Assembly: GCF_040702995.1 (NCBI RefSeq)
Contig: NZ_CP159992.1
Span: forward strand, 5,857,001 to 5,921,000
Direction: 5' to 3'
DNA from: Paenibacillus sp. AN1007
Lineage (GTDB): Bacteria; Bacillota; Bacilli; Paenibacillales; Paenibacillaceae
DNA: 64,000 nt
The first letter of the stretch is position 1. Each line of letters opens with the position of its first letter. A program made the translations under genes and the position numbers. Positions 15,148-24,968 of the stretch are shown piece after piece. The notes beneath the pieces were generated by a model. That model had not been told where the DNA came from. It did not search any database and worked only from the letters and a program-made list of their open reading frames with translations.

Positions 15148-17178
15148 TTAAATCTCAAACTCAACCTTACCATCTTCGGTTAACTCAAAGGGACCTGGTG
15201 TGATATCTGCATCGAGTCTCTTTGTTCCGAAAAAGTCGGAGTCAAACTGATATGGAGTGCTGTCTGGTTCCTCGTACTTCGTATCGGCGTGATACGTTTT
15301 TCCAAGCAGGTCAGTGGTAATCACCATCGCAGAATTGCCCTGAAGCAGCTCGGGATTATTAATCTGAATCTGCACCTTACCCAGCACAGGATCAATCTCA
15401 ACGTTTATGCCCTTCTGTGTATGGATTACCGCATTCGATTCGTGACGACTTGGAACCGCATGGTTGAGATATATATTGCCACCCATAGCTACCGGTAGAA
15501 CGGCATTGCCTATAAAGAAATCTTTGGCAGCATCGCCAAGCTCCTTAAGCTCCTCTTTGGTGTATTCCCACCACCTCTTATCTTTCACATTCGGATGTTT
15601 GTCATAGCCGCCAAGTCCTACAGCATGCAGATAACAAATGGAATTGTCCGGCACACCATCCATGACCGTCTTCCCGTCCTCCCCAACTTCATCCCTTGGT
15701 TTAAGGGGAAGATGCTCAAAGAAGGTAATAGGAACAGGCTCCTTATCGGCGTCGGCTTCGTTATCACCCACAAAGATATTGTTGTAGTACCTGTCATCAC
15801 CTCCGGTAATGTTGGAGTATCCGGCCATAGCCGTCTCGTGAGGGAAGTGATACGGCGTAATCCGCGTAATCTCGGAACGAACGACAAATCGGCCTGCAAA
15901 TAAATTATGAGCAAATGCCCCGCCTTGGGCCATATTTCTGAAATTCATAGGAGAGAGAAATAGATTGTGATCAACCATATACGGACCATGGCACACCTCA
16001 ACGAAGAGGTCTTCAGACATGTTGTCAAAGAATACATTGCGGCTGATCCGAGTGCCCTGTGCCTGCCAGTCAAGCCAAAGCGCACGGTAACAGCTGTAGA
16101 CGATATTCTCGTTAATTTGAGTATCTAGTGCAGCATGCAGTTTAATTCCCGCGACTTCGGCACCGTGTCTGAGCCGTTTATGGTGAATATTATAAATCCG
16201 GTTCTGATAAATGCGGCTGAATGCAGCTCCCATATGACCGACAATACCTGCCTGTTCACAATCATGAATCACATTACCACGAACGATGTGACTGCCGACG
16301 TTATCCTTATGCCAGCCGGAGCGTAATGCTCGTAAAATAACTTCCTGCTCCCGTTGAGTCCCGCCTTTACTCCGCTTTTCCAAAGCGTTGGTGTGACCTG
16401 TGCCAATCTCGGTACCTAGACTAATACCAACGCATTTGGATTCACTGATTATATTGTTTTCAATAATCCAGCCCTTGCTCCAGTGAGGCCCAATCAAACC
16501 TTCCTGGTAGTCCGTAGGCGGTGCCCATTGAGGAGAAGCTTGGCGAAGTGTGAATCCGCTTACAGTTATATAGTTAAGTCCTGGTCTCTCAGGCCAGAAG
16601 CAGTATGGACGCACATTAATTTCTACATTCTCCTTACGAGGATCTTTCCCGCCAAAATTCGCCCAGATTTTGGTTGTGGTAGAGCCCACTTCGGCATACC
16701 ACTTTAACAGTGAGTCCTTGGGATATTTGGCTTCAGGCCAGACTTCAGGCTTGTTAACGCTCTCAATACTATCGCATTCATACAAGGACTTACCATCCAA
16801 ATAGACATCACCCAGATGAATCGGAAAAGGCCCGTCGAACAACCAGTCTCCACTGAGCTCTACCTCAAAGGGGTTACGAACGGAAAAGATGGAATTGAGC
16901 ACCTCTGTGCTCCAAACATCGTCTCCTTCGGATGCCCAACTGGTAATCCGTTCAGCTCCTGTAATGACGACTTCGCCGTCTCCAGCAGATCGATAGATGA
17001 TTCTATGCTCTGCCGTTCCTCCGTTCGCCGGGTTAACCCATTCCCTGTATACTCCCGCATGAACGATAACTGTATCACCAGCCATGGCATGAGCCGCAGC
17101 GCGTGATATGGTACGAAGGGGTTGATCCGCTGTTCCTTTTTGTTGATCATTTCCATGTACGGATACATGATATTCCAT
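15148..17178 (-). CDS. GH120-type beta-xylosidase-like right-handed beta-helix hydrolase
   Basis: A 676-residue cytosolic protein (no signal peptide) whose segments match what I recall of the GH120 beta-xylosidase from Thermoanaerobacterium: MEYHVSVHGND, GDTVIVHAGVYREWV, GPHWSKGWIIENNII, GIKLHAALDTQI, LWLDWQAQGTR and FVEVCHGPYMVDHN. The two acidic catalytic residues of that family correspond to D370 and E394. It probably trims xylo-oligosaccharides from the non-reducing end. ATG 17178 is chosen because GAAGGAG lies 7 nt upstream. It stands alone with no transporter nearby. The spacing between the acidic residues is one residue longer than in the known enzyme. Confidence 0.8.
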   Translation of the reverse strand: MEYHVSVHGNDQQKGTADQPLRTISRAAAHAMAGDTVIVHAGVYREWVNPANGGTAEHRIIYRSAGDGEVVITGAERITSWASEGDDVWSTEVLNSIFSVRNPFEVELSGDWLFDGPFPIHLGDVYLDGKSLYECDSIESVNKPEVWPEAKYPKDSLLKWYAEVGSTTTKIWANFGGKDPRKENVEINVRPYCFWPERPGLNYITVSGFTLRQASPQWAPPTDYQEGLIGPHWSKGWIIENNIISESKCVGISLGTEIGTGHTNALEKRSKGGTQREQEVILRALRSGWHKDNVGSHIVRGNVIHDCEQAGIVGHMGAAFSRIYQNRIYNIHHKRLRHGAEVAGIKLHAALDTQINENIVYSCYRALWLDWQAQGTRISRNVFFDNMSEDLFVEVCHGPYMVDHNLFLSPMNFRNMAQGGAFAHNLFAGRFVVRSEITRITPYHFPHETAMAGYSNITGGDDRYYNNIFVGDNEADADKEPVPITFFEHLPLKPRDEVGEDGKTVMDGVPDNSICYLHAVGLGGYDKHPNVKDKRWWEYTKEELKELGDAAKDFFIGNAVLPVAMGGNIYLNHAVPSRHESNAVIHTQKGINVEIDPVLGKVQIQINNPELLQGNSAMVITTDLLGKTYHADTKYEEPDSTPYQFDSDFFGTKRLDADITPGPFELTEDGKVEFEI

Positions 17179-17466
17179 AATAACTCTCCTTCTTCCCACC
17201 TTAGATAGCTCGTAAGCGTTCCTTACAAGCTGAAGGCAGGATCATTATAAGATTATTGTTGGTTTAAGCTATTATACTAGAAAATAAATACAATGGGAGA
17301 GACAGGAAGAAGGATGTTTTATGAACAAGTACTCAGCAACATGGTTTCAGCAGCCTGTTAAGCGGCTTTCGATCCGACATTTTGCGTAAAACTTGATTAT
17401 GAATCAAACTCGGTATATTTTCTATCGACATCTGTTGTTACCATAACAGCAAAGAGGAGAGATTGT
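17179..17466. other. Divergent intergenic region with a possible 22-codon ORF
   Basis: ATG near 17322, 7 nt after GAAGAAGG, opens a 22-codon frame (MNKYSATWFQQPVKRLSIRH and two more). It may be a micropeptide or the start of a lost gene. Nothing else is supported. Confidence 0.25.
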
Positions 17467-18441
17467 ATGGATAAAAAGATTAAACAACTGTTCACACAAG
17501 ATATAATGAGACAGTCCGCACAATGTTTTGGGATACGCGAAGATTCCATTATCGAGTTAAACGGGTTTCAGAACTTCGTTTATTCCGGGGTAATCGGAGA
17601 TCGAGAGGTTATTTTAAGAATCACGCATATCACACATCGGAATGAATCATTAACAAGAGCAGAACTGGATTTTGTCATGTTTCTGGCGGATCATGGGATG
17701 AAAGCAGCGAGGCCCATTCAGTCTTTATCAGGGGATTTCATTCATATCATTGACGAGTCCTTTACTGCAGCTGCTTTTGAGAAAGCGCCCGGCAGAAGTG
17801 CAGTTATAGCGGAAGAGAGCAGTACATTTTATGAGAATATTGGACAAATGGTTGGAAAGATACATAAGCTTTCACGTAATTATTCGCCTCAGATTCCACG
17901 TTTTGAATGGAATGATAATACCCTACTAGCTTCATTTAAGAAGTATTGCCCGCTGGAATTACATCCCAACTTTGATCTTATAATTACTGAAGTCAGCGCT
18001 CTACCGAAGGAAAAGGATACGTACGGTCTTATTCATGGGGATATCAGTCCTGGCAATTATCTTAACGATGAAGATGAAGCCTTTATTATTGACTACGACG
18101 AAGTCGAGTACAGTTGGTTTGTTTCTGATATTGCTGCACCATTATTTTATGAAATCCCTATTCCGTGGGTTGTGTCAGAAGATGTCAGGAAGGAGATCGC
18201 CAAACGCTACTACGGCAGCTTCTTAAACGGCTACACTAAAGAAAATACGATCAGTCAAGATCAGTTGAGCCAAATACCACTTTTTATCAATCTAAGGCAG
18301 GCTAGAGTTCTAGCTGCGCTGTATAGAAGCAGAGACTTTAACGCTCCTGATTGGAGCGAATGGTTTGAGCAGGCCCGACGCTTCTACTATGGAAATTTGT
18401 TAAATAACGCTCCCTATATTGAAATGGATTTTTTGCGATAA
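17467..18441 (+). CDS. Phosphotransferase (APH fold)
   Basis: A 324-residue kinase of the same fold as the gene at 14020 but not closely similar. It has the complete catalytic loop LIHGDISPGNYL (about 194-205) and the metal-binding segment IDYDEVEYSWFVSDIA. A strand reading VILRITH in the N-lobe carries the likely nucleotide contact. Such enzymes phosphorylate homoserine, fructosamine, choline or antibiotics; nothing here picks one. AGAGGAGAG lies 7 nt before the ATG. A terminator follows at 18471. Confidence 0.82.
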   Translation: MDKKIKQLFTQDIMRQSAQCFGIREDSIIELNGFQNFVYSGVIGDREVILRITHITHRNESLTRAELDFVMFLADHGMKAARPIQSLSGDFIHIIDESFTAAAFEKAPGRSAVIAEESSTFYENIGQMVGKIHKLSRNYSPQIPRFEWNDNTLLASFKKYCPLELHPNFDLIITEVSALPKEKDTYGLIHGDISPGNYLNDEDEAFIIDYDEVEYSWFVSDIAAPLFYEIPIPWVVSEDVRKEIAKRYYGSFLNGYTKENTISQDQLSQIPLFINLRQARVLAALYRSRDFNAPDWSEWFEQARRFYYGNLLNNAPYIEMDFLR

Positions 18442-18470
18442 TGTATACAAAACTTTAATAAAGACATTGA

Positions 18471-18510
18471 GTCAGGGTCATCCAACATAGGATGGCCCTG
18501 ACTTGTTCTG
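18471..18510 (+). terminator. Terminator after the phosphotransferase gene
   Basis: GTCAGGGTCATCC (18471-18483) pairs with GGATGGCCCTGAC (18490-18502) with one mismatch, then TTGTTCT. Confidence 0.65.
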
Positions 18511-18664
18511 CTCTAAGGAGCCAAACTTCAACGTAAGCTTAGAAATACAAACCAATTGTACTCACCCTCAATCAGTGTTACGCTGAGAATCGACAACCTC
18601 AAACTTACAATCTGCAGTACCTCCAACCATAATTACTAATTCAGATACCAAGAAAGGTAACACC

Positions 18665-20404
18665 ATGATCAAAGTTGAACAACTATCCTTCTCGTTTCCG
18701 CAAAAAGAACTCTACAAAAATATTTCATTTACGCTTGAAGAAGGCCAACACTGCGCCTTTATCGGAACAAGCGGTAGTGGTAAAAGTACGCTGATCGAAA
18801 TCCTGATGGACCCGGAAAGACATCTGTTCGAGGGGAAACTGGAGATTGACCCTGAGTATAGAATCGGATATGTGAGTCAGTTCTCGCAGGTAGACCCCAC
18901 GGCAGAGATGACTGTTTTTGAATATATCGCGGAGGATTTTATCAAGATCCAGGATGAAATCACAGCCATGTATGCGGAGATGGGAACTGCGCCGGATATG
19001 GATTCGCTGCTGGAAAAGGTTCAATTAGCGCTGGACACATTAGATGCAATGGGTGGCGATGATTATGAAAGTACGATCCATAAGCAGCTGAATCTGGCCA
19101 ACCTTCTGAAGCTAAAAGACGTTGGCGTATCTTCCTTGAGCGGCGGGGAATTCAAGCTTATTCAAGTAATGAAGGAAATGCTCCGTAGTCCGGATCTGAT
19201 GATTATGGACGAACCGGATGTATTTTTAGACTTCGAAAATCTCAATGCGCTTAAACAATTGATTAACTCCCACAAAGGAATGCTGCTGGTCGTTACGCAT
19301 AATCGCTATCTTTTGAATCATTGTTTCAACAAAATCATTCACCTCGAAAACTTGGAACTTCAGGAGTTTGACGGACGATATATCGAGTACAATTTCTCCT
19401 TGCTGCAGACTAAAATAGAGCTGCAGGAGATCGCGGTTGCTGAAGCGGAGGAGATCGAGAGGTACGATGGTGTCATCGAAAATCTCAGAGCGATTGCAAC
19501 GATTAACTCAGAAGCTTCCAGAGGTAGAGCGTTAAAAGCGAGGGTGAAATTTCAAGAACGATTGGAAGCGCGCAGAATCAAAGCACCGTTTGTCGATATT
19601 AAGCAGCCGAATATCCGATTTGATCTGGATCATAAAGTCGAAGACAGCATGGCTGTCAAGGTCAGTGACTATAGTGTTTCCTTTGACGAGCTGCTTTTGA
19701 AAGATGTAAGCTTCGAGATCCAATCGACAGATAAAGTGGCCATCATCGGCCCAAATGGTACCGGAAAAACGACACTGCTCCGGGATATCTTTAAAAACAA
19801 TCAGGATTCCATCGAAATCAATGATAATCTCAAGGCGGCTTATTTATCGCAGCTGCAGGGCGAGACACTCAAAGATACGAATACGATCCTCCATGAATTC
19901 ATTGATGCCGGGTTTGAAACGTATGATGAGATCAGAGCCTATCTTGTAAACTACGGTTTTGAAGGTGAAATTCTGGATCAGAAGATCGCATCGCTGTCCG
20001 GTGGCGAAAAAAATATGCTCCAATTGGCTAAAGCTGCTGCGAGTCATGCCGATCTGCTCCTCCTTGACGAACCGACAAGCCATTTGGACATCTATACGCA
20101 GATCGCACTGGAGAAAGCGATTGAGGAATATCCAGGCGCAATCCTCATGATTTCCCATGATTTCTATTCCGTCGTAAACGGTATGGATTATGTACTTATC
20201 ATTAACGACAAGACGATTAGAAAAATGAGTATGCGCAAATTCAGACAAATGATATATGCCAGACATTTCAGCAAGGATTATTTGGAAAATGAACAAAAGA
20301 AAAAAGCGGTTGAAATGCAAATCGAGTTGGCGTTGAAAGATACGGACTTTGAACGCGCAAAAGGCTTGGTCGATGAGTTGGAAGAGATTATCAAGCAGCT
20401 TTAA
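18665..20404 (+). CDS. ABC-F family ATPase (ribosome-associated)
   Basis: A 579-residue protein with two ABC cassettes and no membrane segment. Cassette 1: Walker A GTSGSGKST, signature LSGGEFKL, Walker B LMIMDEPD. Cassette 2: GPNGTGKTT, LSGGEKNML, LLLLDEPTSHLD. A charged linker lies between them (about 240-330) and a helical tail follows. ABC-F proteins act on the ribosome, as translation factors or by displacing peptidyl-transferase-targeting antibiotics. The long interdomain linker is compatible with resistance types, but the class cannot be decided by eye. It has its own terminator. I saw no leader peptide in the 220-bp upstream region. Confidence 0.88.
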   Translation: MIKVEQLSFSFPQKELYKNISFTLEEGQHCAFIGTSGSGKSTLIEILMDPERHLFEGKLEIDPEYRIGYVSQFSQVDPTAEMTVFEYIAEDFIKIQDEITAMYAEMGTAPDMDSLLEKVQLALDTLDAMGGDDYESTIHKQLNLANLLKLKDVGVSSLSGGEFKLIQVMKEMLRSPDLMIMDEPDVFLDFENLNALKQLINSHKGMLLVVTHNRYLLNHCFNKIIHLENLELQEFDGRYIEYNFSLLQTKIELQEIAVAEAEEIERYDGVIENLRAIATINSEASRGRALKARVKFQERLEARRIKAPFVDIKQPNIRFDLDHKVEDSMAVKVSDYSVSFDELLLKDVSFEIQSTDKVAIIGPNGTGKTTLLRDIFKNNQDSIEINDNLKAAYLSQLQGETLKDTNTILHEFIDAGFETYDEIRAYLVNYGFEGEILDQKIASLSGGEKNMLQLAKAAASHADLLLLDEPTSHLDIYTQIALEKAIEEYPGAILMISHDFYSVVNGMDYVLIINDKTIRKMSMRKFRQMIYARHFSKDYLENEQKKKAVEMQIELALKDTDFERAKGLVDELEEIIKQL

Positions 20405-20432
20405 TCACAGTAATAGAAAAGTATCCATACCA

Positions 20433-20466
20433 AAGACACTGAAGAGAAGCATTTCAGTGTCTTTTT
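20433..20466 (+). terminator. Terminator after the ABC-F gene
   Basis: AAGACACTGAA (20433-20443) pairs perfectly with TTCAGTGTCTT (20453-20463), then T. Confidence 0.85.
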
Positions 20467-20545
20467 GTTTCAATTTGAATTGGATGGGACGGAGCCTTTT
20501 GGATTACAGGTAATATTCACAAAGGTCATGCATCTATGCTCGCAA

Positions 20546-21505
20546 CTAAGCTTTTTTCTTAATAGAGTCTACCATGTATACCCAACCAATCAGTCCACAT
20601 AAGACAAAACCAAATGCATGCAGCGATCCGTATATGGGGATGAAATCGAGTATCGTCATAGAAAACATATTTTTGAGTAACGGATAGAGAATAGAAAGCA
20701 CGATGACTGTGTAAAAGGCAGTGCAGGAAAGACCCAAAAAGAAGGCTGCCTTACGGTGCAGGGGGTTCCTTCTCAAATAAGCAAAGAGATATGTGGTGTA
20801 AATGACAATATTACAGGCGAACAGAGTGACACCAATGTACTCGATCGGCTTCGAGAAAATCATACCGAAAGCAATCAATAGGGGTCCGATAATATCGATG
20901 GCCACAACCCAGGGATACCAGCTTTTCTTCGTCATGATTCGTCCCAGTGCACCTATAAAAATCGGAACGATCGCAGATGAAAAATGAAAATGGACTGAGC
21001 TCAACGCGTGTGCTGCGGGATTGGCTTGGAACAGATTGACTTGATATTGATATAAGGTAAACCAGATGCCTCCGATAAAAAAATAGACCAGTCCTGCGCC
21101 AATGGCTATTTCTGCCGCATTTCTTTCGGAAATTAAAATAATGGTCGTACCATAGGTGCCAAGCAGCAGTGTAAACAGCAGCCATCCAAGAGAGAGAATA
21201 CCCGGTATCTCCGTGTTTTCTAATCCCCACATCGTACTGCTCATGACGGAAAATAGGGTGAGAAGCGCTGCTGGATACTGAAGCCACTTCATAGCGGCAT
21301 ACAGGATGTGCTGCTGTTTATTTTTTTTATCGTAGTTCAAAAGCAAGATGACAAAAGGTACAATGACGAAAGCTGCAAACAGTAGAAATTTCTCAACAAG
21401 TTCAAATGGAAAGTAATCCAAATAAAATATAAGAATAGTCATGATTCCACCGGGAATCACGGGTACTAAAATTGATCTCATCGGCTGCTTCAGAGAACGA
21501 TTCAT
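20546..21505 (-). CDS. YndJ-like polytopic membrane protein
   Basis: A 319-residue protein with about nine hydrophobic helices. The motifs SSVHFHFSSAIVPIFIGALG and YGSLHAFGFVLCGLIGW resemble the YndJ family, which has no known function. B. subtilis YndJ is longer, so this may be the membrane core only. The ATG at 21505 follows AGAAAGGA; the longer frame to 21562 lacks a site. A protein-like frame reading upstream (about 21659-21505) in another register may be a small overlapping gene, but I could not support it. Confidence 0.7.
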   Translation of the reverse strand: MNRSLKQPMRSILVPVIPGGIMTILIFYLDYFPFELVEKFLLFAAFVIVPFVILLLNYDKKNKQQHILYAAMKWLQYPAALLTLFSVMSSTMWGLENTEIPGILSLGWLLFTLLLGTYGTTIILISERNAAEIAIGAGLVYFFIGGIWFTLYQYQVNLFQANPAAHALSSVHFHFSSAIVPIFIGALGRIMTKKSWYPWVVAIDIIGPLLIAFGMIFSKPIEYIGVTLFACNIVIYTTYLFAYLRRNPLHRKAAFFLGLSCTAFYTVIVLSILYPLLKNMFSMTILDFIPIYGSLHAFGFVLCGLIGWVYMVDSIKKKA

Positions 21506-21791
21506 GATGGTCCTTTCTCCATATGTATGAGTATATTTTGCCTTCATTCGGTTGTACGGCATCCATTAAGATAGATAGGCCATTCTCGTTTAAGTTTAAC
21601 ACTACGTAGGCAGAACTGGAAGTCGAGTAAATGTAATCTCTATGTTTGGCTGGGTTCATTGTGCTTGAGGTAATTCAACGGAATAAGAGATAGTTACTCT
21701 TCAGAAGGTGAGTCTACAGCTGAAAATATACGATATGGTACAATGGAATTAACCGGCAGTTTAAAATATTACAGGGAAGTGACCGACATTT

Positions 21792-22301
21792 ATGATCATT
21801 GCTGTCGATGTGTATTATGAGGAAAATCGAGCAAAATCAGTGGGGGTTATTTTTCAAAATTGGGAAGATGCTGAACCACTCGATATCATCACCTCTTACA
21901 CGGGGAACCCTCACGAATACGAACCCGGCTCTTTCTACAAACGAGAACTTCCGTGCATACGTGAACTCATGAAAAATACCGACATTAATGAAATACATAC
22001 TATTGTGGTAGATGGCTATGTATATTTAAACAACGAAAAAAGGCCTGGACTTGGACATTTTGTATATAGAGAATTTTCTGAGAGAATTCCAGTGATCGGT
22101 GTCGCAAAAAATGCCTTTCACAATAATGAGGCTGTTGTCAAAGAGGTTTACCGGGGGAAAAGCACTAAACCTTTGTATATCACTTCTATCGGCATGGAGC
22201 TGGAAACTGCTGCACAGCACATACAGCGTATGTATGGGGAATACCAATTTCCGCATCTGCTGAAATTACTGGATAAGCAGACGAAGGAAGGCCAGCGATA
22301 A
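21792..22301 (+). CDS. Endonuclease V-like protein
   Basis: A 169-residue protein aligned by motif with endonuclease V: AVDVYY (first acidic residue), YKRELPCIREL (second), VVDGYVYL (third), GLGHFVYRE, IGVAKNAF and PLYITSIGME. The family cuts DNA or RNA next to deoxyinosine or inosine. It is shorter than the roughly 220-residue E. coli enzyme, and DGHG of classic enzymes is replaced by DGYV, so activity may differ. The gene ends 20 nt before the SMI1-like pseudogene and may be cotranscribed with it. Confidence 0.75.
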   Translation: MIIAVDVYYEENRAKSVGVIFQNWEDAEPLDIITSYTGNPHEYEPGSFYKRELPCIRELMKNTDINEIHTIVVDGYVYLNNEKRPGLGHFVYREFSERIPVIGVAKNAFHNNEAVVKEVYRGKSTKPLYITSIGMELETAAQHIQRMYGEYQFPHLLKLLDKQTKEGQR

Positions 22302-22320
22302 CCAATTGGGGGAATTCATT

Positions 22321-23652
22321 ATGTTGTTTCGGAAGAAAGAAACGCAGCTGGATCGAATCAAATACAAGCTCGAAAAAGCTATGCAGAAGGATACGGCTTT
22401 TTTGGTGTTTGGAGCATCTTCACACCAGTATAAGGTCGATCGGAAGCTGACACAAAAAGAGCTAACACAGTGGCAGGTAGAGAATCAGGTTACACTCCCG
22501 GAGTCTTATGCGCAGTTTTTAACGAAAGTGGGTAATGGAGGGGCCGGACCCTATTACGGATTATATTCAATAGGGAAGGCAGCTTCCTATACCGCTAGTC
22601 ATGCACTCCATTCATAATGTGTTCTGTACCCCGAGATGACAAAGGAGGAGTGGAATCATCTTATAGAACCTTTGATTCGGGATGAGGACATCTCCGACCT
22701 GGAATATGAAGCAGCCCGTGAACGGGTGCTGGGTGGCATGCTGTGCATTGGCACACAAGGCTGCGAGTACGATATGTATCTCATACTTGAAGGGGCATAT
22801 AGAGGTAAGGTCGTTTACACTTCAGATTTTCATCCGGATCATCCCTTTTTCTTTGTCTACGAAGAACACTTTCTGGACTGGTATGAGCGCTGGTTGGATG
22901 AAATCATTTTGGATTATGATATCAGTTGGTTTGGCAGTCGAATGCCGGGTGATGAACAGGCGCTGATACAGGTTTATCAAAACGCTGCGAATAGAGAAAT
23001 GGAGATCAAAGCTCTTGAGGGAATGTTTAAGTTTAAGAAAGTGACGCAGCCCACCATTGAATTCTTAATCAGCGCTGCAGAGCAAAGTCAACATGATCGC
23101 ACGACAGCCATTCAGTTAATCTGCAAAACCTCTATTGACGCAGGAAGAGAACTCCTGCTTGAGCTGATGCATTCAGAAAGAAATGAAGATTTCTTACAAG
23201 CTTTAAACATTCTGAACTGGTACGGTAAATCTGCTGAATTAACGGAGTTTATACAAGTGATACTGCAAAGCCTGGACAGAGTTCAAGATCCGGAAACGTT
23301 ACGTCATGTGGGGTATGTCTTGGAATCTTCGGGCGCAATTACCCTTCAAAACTTTGCACCTTTCTTGTGCCACACTGATCCGAACATACAAACTGCTGCA
23401 ATCTATGCTGCACGAAATTGTTCTAACAAGTCGGAAGAGTGGGAAATAATGGAACAGATGTTGATGGGCAGCGACCAAAAAGAAGTTTTGAAACATTCAA
23501 TTTCATATTGGGGCCTTATTCCTCATGAAAAGTTATTGCCTTATTACAAGGCCGTGTGGCCTGAATATAAAAACCAACCTCATTTCAGAGAAAAATTCAT
23601 AGATTGTTTGAAAGAATTAGATTTGCGAGATGATTATTTTGATGAACAATAA
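22321..23652 (+). pseudogene. SMI1/KNR4-like protein gene interrupted by an in-frame stop
   Basis: One continuous frame encodes a SUKH-type N-terminal domain (VTLPESYAQFLTKVGNGGAGPYYGLYSI), then an in-frame TAA at 22615-22617, then directly CVLYPEMTKEEWNHL and the rest of the domain (LCIGTQGCEYDMYLIL, HPFFFVYEEHFLDWYERWLDE), plus a helical repeat-like C-terminus of about 220 residues. The stop is the only lesion seen. Without it the protein would be about 443 residues. SUKH proteins are commonly immunity proteins to contact-dependent toxins. The second part could restart at ATG 22636. A sequencing error is possible. Confidence 0.75.
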
Positions 23653-23713
23653 TCTGCTTAGAGATGCATTCTGTCGCTGCGAAACGACCACAGCATTTCG
23701 CTCCACCTTATAT

Positions 23714-23744
23714 ATCCACTACCCTATGAGGTTGTGGATTTTTT
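23714..23744 (+). terminator. Terminator after the SMI1-like gene
   Basis: ATCCACTACC (23714-23723) pairs with GGTTGTGGAT (23730-23739) with one mismatch, then six T. Confidence 0.75.
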
Positions 23745-23807
23745 GCTTGTTGAGCTCTTTTTGTTATTGCTAAAAGCTATGACCAGTCATGCTTTTTTCA
23801 TATTACG

Positions 23808-23840
23808 GGTGATCATTTTGATCATGCTATACTCAGGAAA
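23808..23840 (+). promoter_or_regulatory. Candidate operator/promoter of the metE-like operon
   Basis: A repeated TGATCA separated by TTT (TGATCATTTTGATCA) lies just before TATACT, a good -10 element. No good -35 is visible, as expected for an activated or repressed promoter. No S-box or T-box structure was recognised. Confidence 0.35.
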
Positions 23841-23867
23841 CTAAAAGAGTTAGAAGGAGATTTTACT

Positions 23868-24953
23868 ATGATACCATTTCGTAACGATCACGTTGGAAGC
23901 TTCCTACGTCCTGCGAACTTGAGTCAGGCACGTGAACAATATAAAACTGGCACGATTACATATGAGGAACTAAGATCTGTGGAAGATCAAGAGATTATTC
24001 GATTAATTGATAAACAAAAAGAAAATGGCGTACTCGCTATTACGGATGGTGAGTTCCGCAGAAGCTGGTGGCACTTTGATTTTCTGGGCGGCTTGGATGG
24101 CGTAGAGCTGTATGAGGAAATTGATGGACCTCAGTTCCATAACATGCAGACTCGCAAGGGTGGAATTCGGGTTGTAGGTAAGGTCGATTTTTCTACGCAT
24201 CCCTTTGTGGAGCACTTTAAATTCGTGAAAAAACATGCAGGTGACGCTGTCGCAAAACAAACCATTCCAAGTCCGAATATGCTTCTTTATCGATTGGAAA
24301 ACGGCGCCAACAGCTATACGGACCGGGAGCAATTTCTTCAGGATACGATTGCAGCCTATCAAAAAGCCATTCAAGCCTTCTATGATGCGGGCTGTCGTTA
24401 TCTGCAATTAGATGATACAGCTTGGGCAGATCTCTTCTCAGAGGCTGGCCATGATAAACTGCGCGCTAAAGGTTTGGAGCCGGCGGAAGAGTTGAAAACG
24501 ATGCAGCACATGATTAATGAAACTTTGGCTCATAAACCGGCAGATTTAGTTGTGACGATGCATATTTGTCGGGGTAACTATAAATCCAACTATTTCTCAA
24601 CGGGTGGTTACGATTATGCTTCTGAGGTTATATTTGGAGGCTTAAACGTAGATGGCTTATTTTTAGAATTTGACGATGAGCGCTCAGGTAGTTTCGAGCC
24701 ATTAAAATATGTGAATCGACCGGATTTGAAAATCGTGCTTGGTTTAATCACATCGAAAACCGGCGAGTTAGAAAATAAAGAGCAGATCAAAGCCCGGATT
24801 GCAGAAGCGGCAGCCTATGTTCCTCTTGATCAGCTTTGTCTGAGCCCACAATGCGGCTTTTCTTCCACCGAAGAAGGCAATATTTTAACAGAAGAACAAC
24901 AATGGCGGAAACTGCGTTATGTGAAGGAAATTGCAGAGGAAGTATGGACCTAA
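23868..24953 (+). CDS. MetE C-terminal-like methyltransferase (YxjG/YxjH type)
   Basis: A 361-residue TIM-barrel protein homologous to the catalytic half of cobalamin-independent methionine synthase. Zinc ligands are visible in MHICRGN (His, Cys) and SPQCGFSS (Cys), with an acidic residue in FLEFDDERSG. The N-terminus FRNDHVGSFLRP is typical of the YxjG/YxjH subgroup, which makes methionine from homocysteine using an uncertain methyl donor. AGAAGGAG lies 9 nt before the ATG. It is followed 15 nt later by an aldehyde dehydrogenase gene, an unusual partner, so its physiological substrate may not be homocysteine. Confidence 0.87.
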   Translation: MIPFRNDHVGSFLRPANLSQAREQYKTGTITYEELRSVEDQEIIRLIDKQKENGVLAITDGEFRRSWWHFDFLGGLDGVELYEEIDGPQFHNMQTRKGGIRVVGKVDFSTHPFVEHFKFVKKHAGDAVAKQTIPSPNMLLYRLENGANSYTDREQFLQDTIAAYQKAIQAFYDAGCRYLQLDDTAWADLFSEAGHDKLRAKGLEPAEELKTMQHMINETLAHKPADLVVTMHICRGNYKSNYFSTGGYDYASEVIFGGLNVDGLFLEFDDERSGSFEPLKYVNRPDLKIVLGLITSKTGELENKEQIKARIAEAAAYVPLDQLCLSPQCGFSSTEEGNILTEEQQWRKLRYVKEIAEEVWT

Positions 24954-24968
24954 CGGAGGGAATTTCAT

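Noticed and set aside
18511..18664. Antibiotic-type leader attenuator before the ABC-F gene
   Set aside because: No leader ORF with ribosome site and no alternative hairpins were seen.
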